Shown here: piece by piece, positions 37,648 through 50,119 of the stretch
Layout: each line of letters opens with the position of its first letter
Numbering within the stretch: the stretch's first letter is position 1
Source: Colletes latitarsis
Lineage: Eukaryota > Arthropoda > Insecta > Hymenoptera > Colletidae
Direction of reading: 5' to 3'
DNA length: 64,000 bases
Assembly: GCF_051014445.1 (NCBI RefSeq)
Contig: NW_027488365.1
Coordinates: 7,750,001-7,814,000 of the forward strand
Position numbers and translations under genes: made by a program
Notes under the pieces: model-generated
Databases searched by the model: none
What the model was told of the DNA's origin: nothing
What the model saw: only the letters and a program-made list of their open reading frames with translations

Positions 37648-40600
37648 AACCAGGTTTCGATCAATATTTTAGAGGATAACGCATGTTAGGTCTAGGTTAG
37701 GCCTGGGATTTTCACTCGTCAGGCTCATACTTTCGCATTCTTCACATACTCGTTGAACAGATCCTGGGTTATTTTCTGGTTTGGATCACATAGTAATGTG
37801 GTACCACACTGAAACAGTCGATTAAACCAGGTTTCGATCAATATTTTAGAGAATAATTCATGTGATGTCTAGGTTAGGTCTGGGATTTGCACTCATCAGG
37901 CTCATTCTTTCGCATATTTCTCATACATGTTGAACAGATCCTGGGTTTTTTCTGGATTGGATCACTTAGTAATGTGGGACCACACTGAAACAATCAATTA
38001 AACCTGGTTTCGATCAATATTTTTGAGGATAACGCATGTTAGGTCTTGGTTAGGTTTGGGATTTTCACTCATCAGACTCATACTTTCGCATTCTTCACAT
38101 ACTTGTTGAACGGATCATGGGTTTTTTCTGGTTTGGATCACGTAGTAATGTGGGACCACACTGAAACAATCAATTAAACATGGTCTTGATAAATATTTTA
38201 GAGGATAACGCATGTTAGGCCTGGGATAGGTCTAGGATTTGCCCTCATCAGGCTCATACTTTCGCATATTTCTCATACTTCATGGCTAGATCCTGGGCTA
38301 TTTCTGGATTGGATCACGTAGTAATGTGGTACCACACTGAAACAGTCGATTAAACCAGGTTTCGATCAATATTTTTGAGGATAACGCATGTTAGGTCTAG
38401 GTTAGGTCTGGGACTTGCTCTCATCAGGCTCATTCTTTCGCATATTTCTCATACTTGATGGCTAGATCCTGGGCTTTTTCTGGATTGCATCACGTAGTAA
38501 TGTAGTACCACACTGAAACAGTCAATGAAACCTGGTTTTCATCAATATTTTACAGGACAACGCAAGTTAGGTCTAGGTAAGGCCTGAGATTTTCACTGAT
38601 CAGACTCATACTTTCGCAATCTTCACATACTTGTTGAACGGATCCTGGGTTTTTTCTGGTTTGGATCAGGTAGTAATGTGGTACCACACTGAAACAGTCG
38701 ATTAAACCTGGTTTCGATCAATATTTTAGAGGATAACGCAAGTTAAGTCTGGGATTGGTTTGGGATTTTCACTCATCAGACTCATACTTTCGCATTCTAC
38801 ACATACTTGTTGAACGGATCCTGGGGTTTTTCTGGTTTGGATCACGTAGTAATGTGGGACCACACTGAAACAGTCAATCAAACCTGGTTTCCATCATTAT
38901 CTTAGAGGACAACGCAAGTTAGGTCTGGGATAGGTCTGGGATTTGCCCTCATCAGGCTCATACTTTCCGCGTTTTTCACATACTTGTTGAACAGATCCTG
39001 GGTTTTTTCTGGTTTGGATCACGTAGTAGTGTGGGACCACACTGGAACAATCAATTAAACCTGATCTTGATAAATATTTTAGAGGATAACGCATGTTAGG
39101 TCTGGGATAGTTCTGGGATTTGCCCTCATCAGACTCATACTTTCGCACAGTTCACATACTCGTTGAACAGATCCTGGGTTATTTTCTGGTTTGGATCACA
39201 TAGTAATGTGGTACCACACTGAAACAGTCGATTAAACCTGGTTGCGATCAATATTTTAGAGGATAACGCATGTTAGGTCTAGGTTAGCCCTGGGATTTTC
39301 ACTCATCAGACTCATACTTTCGCATATTTCTCATACTTCATGGCCAGATCCTGGGCTGTTTCTGGATTGTATCACGTAGTAATGTGGTACCACACTGAAA
39401 CAGTCAATTAAACCTGGTTTCCATCAATATTTTAGAGGAAAACGCATGTTAGGTCTAGGTTAGGCCTGGGATTTGCCCTCATCAGGGTCATACTTTCGCA
39501 GTTCTAACATACATGTTGACCTGATCGAGTGTTTTTTCTGCTTTGGATCACGTAGTATAGTGGTACCACACTGAAACAGTCCATTAAACCTGGTTTGGAT
39601 CAATATTTTAGAGGATAACGCATGTTAGGTCTAGGTTAGGTCTGGGATTTTCAGTCATCAGACTCATACTTTCGCATTCATCACATACTTGTTTACGGAT
39701 CCTGGGTTTTTTCTGGTTTGGATCACGTAGTAATGTGGGACCACACAGAATCAAACAATTAAACCTGGTCTTGATAAATATTTTAGAGGATAACGCATGT
39801 TAGGTCTGGGATAGGTCTGGGATTTGACCTCATCAGGGTCATACTTTCGCAGTTTTAACATGCATGTTGACCTCATCGAGGGTTTTTTCTGCTTTGGATC
39901 ACGTAGTAAAGTGGTACCACAACTAAAACAGTCAATTAAACCTGGTTTCGATCATTATTTTAGAGGATAACGCAAGTTAGGTCTGGGATAGGTCTGGGAT
40001 TAGCCCTCATCAGACTCATACTTTCGCATTCTTCACATACTAGTTGAACGGATCCTGGGTTTTTTCCGGTTTGGGTCAAGTAGTAGTGTGGTACCACACT
40101 GAAACAGTCGATTAAACCTGGTTTCGATCAATATTTTTGAGGATAACGCATGTTAGGTCTAGGTTAGGCCGGGGATTTTCACTCAGCAGACTCATACTTT
40201 CGCATTCTTCACATACTTGTTGAACGGATCCTGGGTTTTTACTGGTTTGGATCACGTTGTGATGTGGTACCACACTGAAACATTCCATTAAACCTGGTTT
40301 TGATCAATATTTTAGAGAATAATTCATGTTAGGTCTAGGTTAGGTCTGGTGTTTGCTCTCATCAGGCTCATTCTTTCGCAGTTTTAACATACATGTTGAC
40401 GTGATCGAGGGTTTTTTCTGCTTTGGATCACGTAGTAAAGTGGTACCACACTGAAACAGTCCATTAAACCTGGTTTCCATCAATATTTTAGAGGACAACG
40501 CATGTTAGGTCTAGGTAAGACCTGGGATTTGCCCTCATCAGGGTCATACTTTCGCAGTTTTAACATGCATGTTGACCTCATCGAGGGTTTTTTCTGCTTT

Positions 40601-41485
40601 GGATCACGTAGTAAAGTGGTACCACAACTAAAACAGTCAATTGAACCTGGTTTCGATCATTATTTTAGAGGATAACGCAAGTTAGGTCTGGGATAGGTCT
40701 GGGATTAGCCCTCATCAGACTCATACTTTCGCATTCTTCACATACTTGTTGACCTGATCGAGTGTCTTTTCTGCTTTGGATCACGTAGTAAAGTGGTACC
40801 ACACTGAAACAGTCCATTAAACCTGGTTTGGATCAATATTTTAGAGAATAACGCATGTTAGGTCTAGGTTAGGTCTGGGATTTTCACTCATCAGACTCAT
40901 ACTTTCGCATTCTTCACATACTTTTTGAACGGATCCTGGGTTTTTACAGGTTTGGATCACGTAGTCATGTGGTACCACACTAAAACAGTCAATTAAACCT
41001 GGATTCGATCAATACTTTGGAGAGTAATTCATGTTAGGTCTAGGTTAGGTCTGGGATTTGCTCTCATCTGGCTCATTGTTTCGCATATTTCACATACTTG
41101 ATGTCTAGATCCTGGGCTTTTTCTGGATTGCATCACGTAGTAATGAAGTACAACACTGAAACAGTCAATTAAACCTGGTTTCCATCAATATTTTACAGGA
41201 CAACGCATGTTAGGTCTAGGTTAGGCCTGGGATTTGCCCTCATCAGGGTCATACTTTCGCAGTTTTAACATACACGTTGACCTGATCGAGGGTTTTTTCC
41301 GCTTTGGATCACGTAGAAAAGTGGTACCACACTGAAGCAATCCATTAAACCCGGTTTGGATCAATATTTTAGAGGATAACGCATGTTAGGTTTGGGTTAG
41401 GTCTAGGATTTGCCCTCATCAGGCTCATACTTTCGCATATTTCTCATACTTCACGGCTAGATCCTGGGCTTTTTCTGGATTGTTT
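37648..41485 (+). repeat. Mixed monomers between the 25-mer and 23-mer arrays
   Basis: About 22 monomers. About 37749-38340 matches 27530-28119, including TTCATGTGATGTCTAGG. About 40542-41300 resembles 13950-14700 (CAACTAAAACAGTCAATTG, TACTTTGGAGAGTAATTC), and from about 41210 it matches 17.97 kb onward. Small indels are seen, such as a missing GAA in CTTGTTTACGGATCC near 39690 and an extra C in CTTTCCGCGTTTTTC near 38965. No gene or foreign DNA. Confidence 0.78.
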
Positions 41486-44400
41486 CACGTAGTAATGTGG
41501 TACCACGCTGAAACAGTCAATTAAACCTGGTTTCGATCAATATTTTAGAGGATAACGCAAGTTAGGTCTGGGATAGGTCTGGGATTCGCCCTCATCAGGC
41601 TCATACTTTCGCCTTTTTCACATACTTGTTGAACAGATCCTGGGTTTTTTCTGGTTTGAGTCACGTAGTAATGTGGTACCACACTGAAACAGTCGATTAA
41701 ACCAGGTTTCGATCAATATTTTTGAGGATAACGCATGTTAGGTCCAGGTTAGGCCTGGGATTTTCACTCATCAGACTCATACTTTCGCATTCTTCACATA
41801 CTTGTTGAACGGATCCTGGGCTTTTTCTGGATTGCATCACGTAGTAATGAAGTACAACACTGAAACAGACAATTAAACCTGGTTTCCATCAATATCTTAG
41901 AGGACAACGCAAGTTAGGTCTGGGATAGGTCTGGGATTTGCCCTCATCAGACTCATACTTTCGCATTCTTCACATACCTGTTGAACGGATCGAGGGTTTT
42001 TTCTGCTTTGGATCACGTAGTAAAGTGGTACCACACTAAAACAGTCCACTAAACCTGGTTTGGATCAATATTTTAGAGGATAATGCATGTTAGGTCTAGG
42101 TTAGCCCTGGGATTTTCACTCATCAGAGTCATTCTTTCGCATTCTTCACATACCTGTTGAACGGATCCTGGGTTTTTTCTGGTTTGGATCACGTAGTAAT
42201 GTGGGACCACACTGAAGCAATCAATTAAACCTGGTCTTGATAAATATTTTAGAGGATAACGCATGTTAGGTCTGGGTTAGGTCTAGGATTTGCTCTCGTC
42301 AGGCTCGTACTTTCGCATATTTCTCATACTTGATGGCTAGATCCTGGGCTTTTTCTGGATTGCATCACGTAGTAATGAAGTACAACACTGAAACAGTCAA
42401 TTAAACCTGGTTTCCATCAATATCTTAGAGGACAACGCAAGTTAGGTTTGGGTTAGGTCTAGGATTTGCCCCCATCAGGCTCATACTTTCGCATATTTCT
42501 CATACTTGTTGAACAGATCCTGGGTTTTTTCTGGTATGGATCACGCAGTAAGGTGGTACCACCCTGAAACGTTCAGTTAAACCTGGTCTTGATAAATATT
42601 TTTGAGGATAACGCATGTTAGGTCTGGATTAGGTCTAGGATTTGCCCTCATCAGGCTCATACTTTCGCACATTTCTTATACTTCATGGATAGATCCTGGG
42701 CTATTTTCTGGTTTGGATCACATAGTAATGTGGTACCACACTGAAACAGTCGATTAAACCAGGTTTCGATCAATATTCTTGAGGATAACGCATGTTAGGT
42801 CTAGGTAAGGCCTGGGATTTTCACTCATCAGACTCATTCTTTCGCATTCTTCACATACCTGTTGAACGGATCCTGGGTTTTTTCTGCTTTAGATCACGTA
42901 ATAAAGTGGTGCCGCAACTAAAACAGTCAATTAAACCTGGTTTCGACCATTATTTTAGAGGATAACGCAAGTTAGGTCTGGGATAGGTCTGGGATTAGCC
43001 CACATCAGACTCATACTTTCGCACACTTCACATACTCGTTGACAAGATCCTGGGTTTTTTTCTGGTTTGGATCACGTAGTAATGTGGTACCACACTGAAA
43101 CAGTCGATTGAACCTGGTTTCGATTAATATTTTAGAGAATAATTCATGTTAGGTCTAGGTAAGGTCTGGGATTTGCTATCATCTGGCTCATTCTTTCGCA
43201 TATTTCTCATACTTGATGTCTAGATCCTGGGCTTTTTCTGGATTGCATCACATAGTAATGAAGTACAACACTGAAACAGTCAATTAAACCTAGTTTCCAT
43301 CAATATTTTACACGACAACGCATGTTAGGTCTAGGTTAGGCCTGGGATTTGCCCTCATCAGGGTCATACTTTCGCAGTTTTAACATACATGTTGACCTGA
43401 TCGAGGGTTTTTTCCGCTTTGGATCACGTAGTAAAGTGGTACCACACTGAAGCAGTCCATTAAACCCGGTTTGGATCAATATTTTAGAGGATAACGCATG
43501 TTAGGTTTGGGTTAGGTCTTGGATTTGCCCTCATCAGGCTCATACTTTCGCATATTTCTCATACTTCATGGCTAGATCCTGGGCTTTTCCTGGATTGCAT
43601 CACGTAGTAATGAAGTACAACACTGAAACAGTCAATTAAACCTGGTTTCCATCAATATTTTAGAGGATAACGCATGTTAGGTTTGGGTTAGGTCTAGGAT
43701 TTGCCCTCATCAGGCTCATACTTTCGCATATTTCTCATACTTCATGGCTAGATCCTGGGCTTTTTCTGGATTGTATCACGTAGTAATGTGGTACCACGCT
43801 GAAACAGTCAATTAAACCTGGTTTCGATCAATATTTTAGAGGATAACGCAAGTTAGGTCTGGGATAGGTCTGGGATTCGCCCTCACCAGGCTCATACTTT
43901 CGCATTCTTCACATACTTGTTGAACGGATCCTGGGCTTTTTCTGGATTGCATCACGTAGTAATGAAGTACAACACTGAAACAGTCAATTAAACCTGGTCT
44001 TGATAAATATTTTAGAGGATAACGCATGTTAGGTTTGGGTTAGGTCTAGGATTTGCCCTCATCAGGCTCATGCTTTCGCATATTTCTCATACTTCATGGC
44101 TAGATCCTGGGCTGTTTCTGGATTGTATCACGTAGTAATGTGGTACCATGCTGAAACAGTCAATTAAACCTGGTCTGGATAAATATTTTAGAGGATAACG
44201 CATCTTAGGTCTGTGTTAGGTCTAAGATTTGCCCTCCTCAGGCTCACAGTTTCGCGTTTTTCGCATACTTGTTGAACAGATCCTGGGTTTTCTCTGGTTT
44301 GGATCACGAAGTAGTGAGGTACCACACTGAAACAGTCCATTAAACCTGGTTTCGCTCAATATCTTAGAAGATAACGCATGTTAGGTCTAGGTTAGGCCTG

Positions 44401-45538
44401 GGATTTGCCCTCATCAGGGTCATACTTTCGCAGTTTTAACATGCATGTTGACCTGATCGAGGGTTTTTTCTGCTTTGGATCACGTAGTAAAGTGGTACTA
44501 CACTAAAACAGTCAATTAAACCTGGTTTCGATCAATATTTTAGAGGACAACGCAAGTTAGGCCTGGGACAGGTCTAGGATTTGCCCTCATCAGGCTCATT
44601 CTTTCGCATATTTCTCATACTTCATGGCTGGAACCTGGACTATTACTGGTTTGGATCACGTAGTAATGTGGTACCACACTGAAACAGTCAATTAAACCTG
44701 GTTTCGATCAATATTTTAGAGAATAATTCATGTTAGGTCTGGGTTAGGTCTGGGATTTGCTCTCATCAGGCTCATACTTTCGCATATTTCTTATACTTCA
44801 TGGATAGATCCTGGGCTATGTTCTGGTTTGGATCACGTAGTAATGTGGGACCACACTGAAGCAATCAATTAAACCTGGTCTTGATAAATATTTTAGAGGA
44901 TAACGCATGTTAGGTCTGGGATAGGTCGGGGATTTGCCCTCATCAGCCTCATACTTTCGCACACTTCACATACTCGTTGAACAGATCCTGGGTTCTTTCT
45001 GGTTTCGATCACGTAGTAATGTGGAACCACACTGAAACAATCAATTAAACCTGGTCTTGATAAATATTTTAGAGGATAACGCATGTTAGGTCTGGGTAAG
45101 GTCAAGGATTTGCCCTCGTCAGGCTCATACTTTCGCATATTTCTTCATACTTCATGGCTAGATCCTGGGCTGTTTCTGGATTGTATCACGTAGTAATGTG
45201 GTACCACGCTGAAACAGTCAATTAAACCTGGTGTGGATAAATATTTTAGAGGATAACGCATGTTAGGTCTGGGTAAGGTCAAGGATTTGCCCTCGTCAGG
45301 CTCATACTTTCGCATATTTCTCATACTTCATGGCTAGATCCTGGGCTGTTTCTGGACTGTATCACGTAGTAATTTGGTACCACGCTGAAACAGTCAATTA
45401 AACCAGGTTTCGATCAATATTTTTGAGGATAACGCATGTTAGGTCTTGGTTAGGTCTGGGATTTTCACTCATCAGACTCATACTTTCGCATTCTTCACAT
45501 ACTTGTTGAACGGATCCTGGGTTTTTTCTGGTTTGGAT
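41486..45538 (+). repeat. 23-monomer higher-order repeat (4053 bp), copy 1
   Basis: First of three copies. Offsets to the second and third are 4053 and 8634 bp. Shared marks are TTTCGCCTTTTTCAC, GTTAGGTCCAGGTTAGG, GGATAATGCATGTTAGG, CTTTAGATCACGTAATAAAG, GCTATCATCTGGCTC, GCCCTCCTCAGGCTCACAG and CATATTTCTTCATAC. The left edge lies in CACGTAGTAATGTGGTACC, just after a TTGTTT / TTTGGA difference. Its first 500 bp also match 18.24-18.73 kb. Confidence 0.93.
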
Positions 45539-48500
45539 CACGTAGTAATGTGGTACCACGCTGAAACAGTCAATTAAACCTGGTTTCGATCAATATTTTA
45601 GAGGATAACGCAAGTTAGGTCTGGGATAGGTCTGGGATTCGCCCTCATCAGGCTCATACTTTCGCCTTTTTCACATACTTGTTGAACAGATCCTGGGTTT
45701 TTTCTGGTTTGAGTCACGTAGTAATGTGGTACCACACTGAAACAGTCGATTAAACCAGGTTTCGATCAATATTTTTGAGGATAACGCATGTTAGGTCCAG
45801 GTTAGGCCTGGGATTTTCACTCATCAGACTCATACTTTCGCATTCTTCACATACTTGTTGAACGGATCCTGGGCTTTTTCTGGATTGCATCACGTAGTAA
45901 TGAAGTACAACACTGAAACAGACAATTAAACCTGGTTTCCATCAATATCTTAGAGGACAACGCAAGTTAGGTCTGGGATAGGTCTGGGATTTGCCCTCAT
46001 CAGACTCATACTTTCGCATTCTTCACATACCTGTTGAACGGATCGAGGGTTTTTTCTGCTTTGGATCACGTAGTAAAGTGGTACCACACTAAAACAGTCC
46101 ACTAAACCTGGTTTGGATCAATATTTTAGAGGATAATGCATGTTAGGTCTAGGTTAGCCCTGGGATTTTCACTCATCAGAGTCATTCTTTCGCATTCTTC
46201 ACATACCTGTTGAACGGATCCTGGGTTTTTTCTGGTTTGGATCACGTAGTAATGTGGGACCACACTGAAGCAATCAATTAAACCTGGTCTTGATAAATAT
46301 TTTAGAGGATAACGCATGTTAGGTCTGGGTTAGGTCTAGGATTTGCTCTCGTCAGGCTCGTACTTTCGCATATTTCTCATACTTGATGGCTAGATCCTGG
46401 GCTTTTTCTGGATTGCATCACGTAGTAATGAAGTACAACACTGAAACAGTCAATTAAACCTGGTTTCCATCAATATCTTAGAGGACAACGCAAGTTAGGT
46501 TTGGGTTAGGTCTAGGATTTGCCCCCATCAGGCTCATACTTTCGCATATTTCTCATACTTGTTGAACAGATCCTGGGTTTTTTCTGGTATGGATCACGCA
46601 GTAATGTGGTACCACCCTGAAACGTTCAGTTAAACCTGGTCTTGATAAATATTTTTGAGGATAACGCATGTTAGGTCTGGATTAGGTCTAGGATTTGCCC
46701 TCATCAGGCTCATACTTTCGCACATTTCTTATACTTCATGGATAGATCCTGGGCTATTTTCTGGTTTGGATCACATAGTAATGTGGTACCACACTGAAAC
46801 AGTCGATTAAACCAGGTTTCGATCAATATTCTTGAGGATAACGCATGTTAGGTCTAGGTAAGGCCTGGGATTTTCACACATCAGACTCATTCTTTCGCAT
46901 TCTTCACATACCTGTTGAACGGATCCTGGGTTTTTTCTGCTTTAGATCACGTAATAAAGTGGTGCCGCAACTAAAACAGTCAATTAAACCTGGTTTCGAC
47001 CATTATTTTAGAGGATAACGCAAGTTAGGTCTGGGATAGGTCTGGGATTAGCCCACATCAGACTCATACTTTCGCACACTTCACATACTCGTTGACAAGA
47101 TCCTGGGTTTTTTTCTGGTTTGGATCACGTAGTAATGTGGTACCACACTGAAACAGTCGATTGAACCTGGTTTCGATTAATATTTTAGAGAATAATTCAT
47201 GTTAGGTCTAGGTAAGGTCTGGGATTTGCTATCATCTGGCTCATTCTTTCGCATATTTCTCATACTTGATGTCTAGATCCTGGGCTTTTTCTGGATTGCA
47301 TCACATAGTAATGAAGTACAACACTGAAACAGTCAATTAAACCTAGTTTCCATCAATATTTTACACGACAACGCATGTTAGGTCTAGGTTAGGCCTGGGA
47401 TTTGCCCTCATCAGGGTCATACTTTCGCAGTTTTAACATACATGTTGACCTGATCGAGGGTTTTTTCCGCTTTGGATCACGTAGTAAAGTGGTACCACAC
47501 TGAAGCAGTCCATTAAACCCGGTTTGGATCAATATTTTAGAGGATAACGCATGTTAGGTTTGGGTTAGGTCTTGGATTTGCCCTCATCAGGCTCATACTT
47601 TCGCATATTTCTCATACTTCATGGCTAGATCCTGGGCTTTTCCTGGATTGCATCACGTAGTAATGAAGTACAACACTGAAACAGTCAATTAAACCTGGTT
47701 TCCATCAATATTTTAGAGGATAACGCATGTTAGGTTTGGGTTAGGTCTAGGATTTGCCCTCATCAGGCTCATGCTTTCGCATATTTCTCATACTTCATGG
47801 CTAGATCCTGGGCTTTTTCTGGATTGTATCACGTAGTAATGTGGTACCACGCTGAAACAGTCAATTAAACCTGGTTTCGATCAATATTTTAGAGGATAAC
47901 GCAAGTTAGGTCTGGGATAGGTCTGGGATTCGCCCTCACCAGGCTCATACTTTCGCATTCTTCACATACTTGTTGAACGGATCCTGGGCTTTTTCTGGAT
48001 TGCATCACGTAGTAATGAAGTACAACACTGAAACAGTCAATTAAACCTGGTCTTGATAAATATTTTAGAGGATAACGCATGTTAGGTTTGGGTTAGGTCT
48101 AGGATTTGCCCTCATCAGGCTCATGCTTTCGCATATTTCTCATACTTCATGGCTAGATCCTGGGCTGTTTCTGGATTGTATCACGTAGTAATGTGGTACC
48201 ATGCTGAAACAGTCAATTAAACCTGGTCTGGATAAATATTTTAGAGGATAACGCATCTTAGGTCTGTGTTAGGTCTAAGATTTGCCCTCCTCAGGCTCAC
48301 AGTTTCGCGTTTTTCGCATACTTGTTGAACAGATCCTGGGTTTTCTCTGGTTTGGATCACGAAGTAGTGAGGTACCACACTGAAACAGTCCATTAAACCT
48401 GGTTTCGCTCAATATCTTAGAAGATAACGCATGTTAGGTCTAGGTTAGGCCTGGGATTTGCCCTCATCAGGGTCATACTTTCGCAGTTTTAACATGCATG

Positions 48501-50119
48501 TTGACCTGATCGAGGGTTTTTTCTGCTTTGGATCACGTAGTAAAGTGGTACTACACTAAAACAGTCAATTAAACCTGGTTTCGATCAATATTTTAGAGGA
48601 CAACGCAAGTTAGGCCTGGGACAGGTCTAGGATTTGCCCTCATCAGGCTCATTCTTTCGCATATTTCTCATACTTCATGGCTGGAACCTGGACTATTACT
48701 GGTTTGGATCACGTAGTAATGTGGTACCACACTGAAACAGTCAATTAAACCTGGTTTCGATCAATATTTTAGAGAATAATTCATGTTAGGTCTGGGTTAG
48801 GTCTGGGATTTGCTCTCATCAGGCTCATACTTTCGCATATTTCTTATACTTCATGGATAGATCCTGGGCTATGTTCTGGTTTGGATCACGTAGTAATGTG
48901 GGACCACACTGAAGCAATCAATTAAACCTGGTCTTGATAAATATTTTAGAGGATAACGCATGTTAGGTCTGGGATAGGTCGGGGATTTGCCCTCATCAGC
49001 CTCATACTTTCGCACACTTCACATACTCGTTGAACAGATCCTGGGTTCTTTCTGGTTTCGATCACGTAGTAATGTGGAACCACACTGAAACAATCAATTA
49101 AACCTGGTCTTGATAAATATTTTAGAGGATAACGCATGTTAGGTCTGGGTAAGGTCAAGGATTTGCCCTCGTCAGGCTCATACTTTCGCATATTTCTTCA
49201 TACTTCATGGCTAGATCCTGGGCTGTTTCTGGATTGTATCACGTAGTAATGTGGTACCACGCTGAAACAGTCAATTAAACCTGGTGTGGATAAATATTTT
49301 AGAGGATAACGCATGTTAGGTCTGGGTAAGGTCAAGGATTTGCCCTCGTCAGGCTCATACTTTCGCATATTTCTCATACTTCATGGCTAGATCCTGGGCT
49401 GTTTCTGGACTGTATCACGTAGTAATTTGGTACCACGCTGAAACAGTCAATTAAACCAGGTTTCGATCAATATTTTTGAGGATAACGCATGTTAGGTCTT
49501 GGTTAGGTCTGGGATTTTCACTCATCAGACTCATACTTTCGCATTCTTCACATACTTGTTGAACGGATCCTGGGTTTTTTCTGGTTTGGATCACGTAGTA
49601 ATGTGGGACCACACTGAAACAGTCGATTAAACCTGGTTTCGATCAATATTTTAGAGGATAACGCAAGTTAAGTCTGGGATTGGTCTGGGATTTGACCTCA
49701 TCAGACTCACACTTTCGCACACTTCACATACTCGTTGAACAGATCCTGGGTATTTTCTGGTTTCGATCACGTAGTAATGTGGAACCACACTGAAACAATC
49801 AATTAAACCTGGTCTTGATAAATATTTTAGAGGATAACGCATGTTAGGTCTGGGTAAGGTCAAGGATTTGCCCTCGTCAGGCTCATACTTTCGCATATTT
49901 CTCATACTTCATGGCTAGATCCTGGGCTGTTTCTGGACTGTATCACGTAGTAATTTGGTACCACGCTGAAACAGTCAATTAAACCAGGTTTCGATCAATA
50001 TTTTTGAGGATAACGCATGTTAGGTCTTGGTTAGGTCTGGGATTTTCACTCATCAGACTCATACTTTCGCATTCTTCACATACTTGTTGAACGGATCCTG
50101 GGTTTTTTCTGGTTTGGAT
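45539..50119 (+). repeat. 23-monomer higher-order repeat, copy 2 (4581 bp, extended)
   Basis: Matches copy 1 through its first 4053 bp, then continues for 528 bp (exactly three monomers) at about 49592-50119 before the next copy begins. Among substitutions, TTTTCACACATCAGAC near 46875 differs from TTTTCACTCATCAGAC in copies 1 and 3, and CATGCTTTCGC near 47770 differs from CATACTTTCGC near 43719 in copy 1. Confidence 0.92.
49592..50119 (+). repeat. Three-monomer insertion in the middle 23-mer copy
   Basis: Absent from copy 1. The first part (GTGGGACCACACTGAAACAG, GTTAAGTCTGGGATTGG, GGGTATTTTCTGG) matches sequence just after copy 3, at 54173-54340. It then switches at CTGGTTTCGATCACG to repeat the unit's own last two monomers (GTGGAACCACAC, GGGTAAGGTCAAGGATTTG). 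It is a mosaic joined inside a monomer, at the CTGGTTT block. Confidence 0.88.
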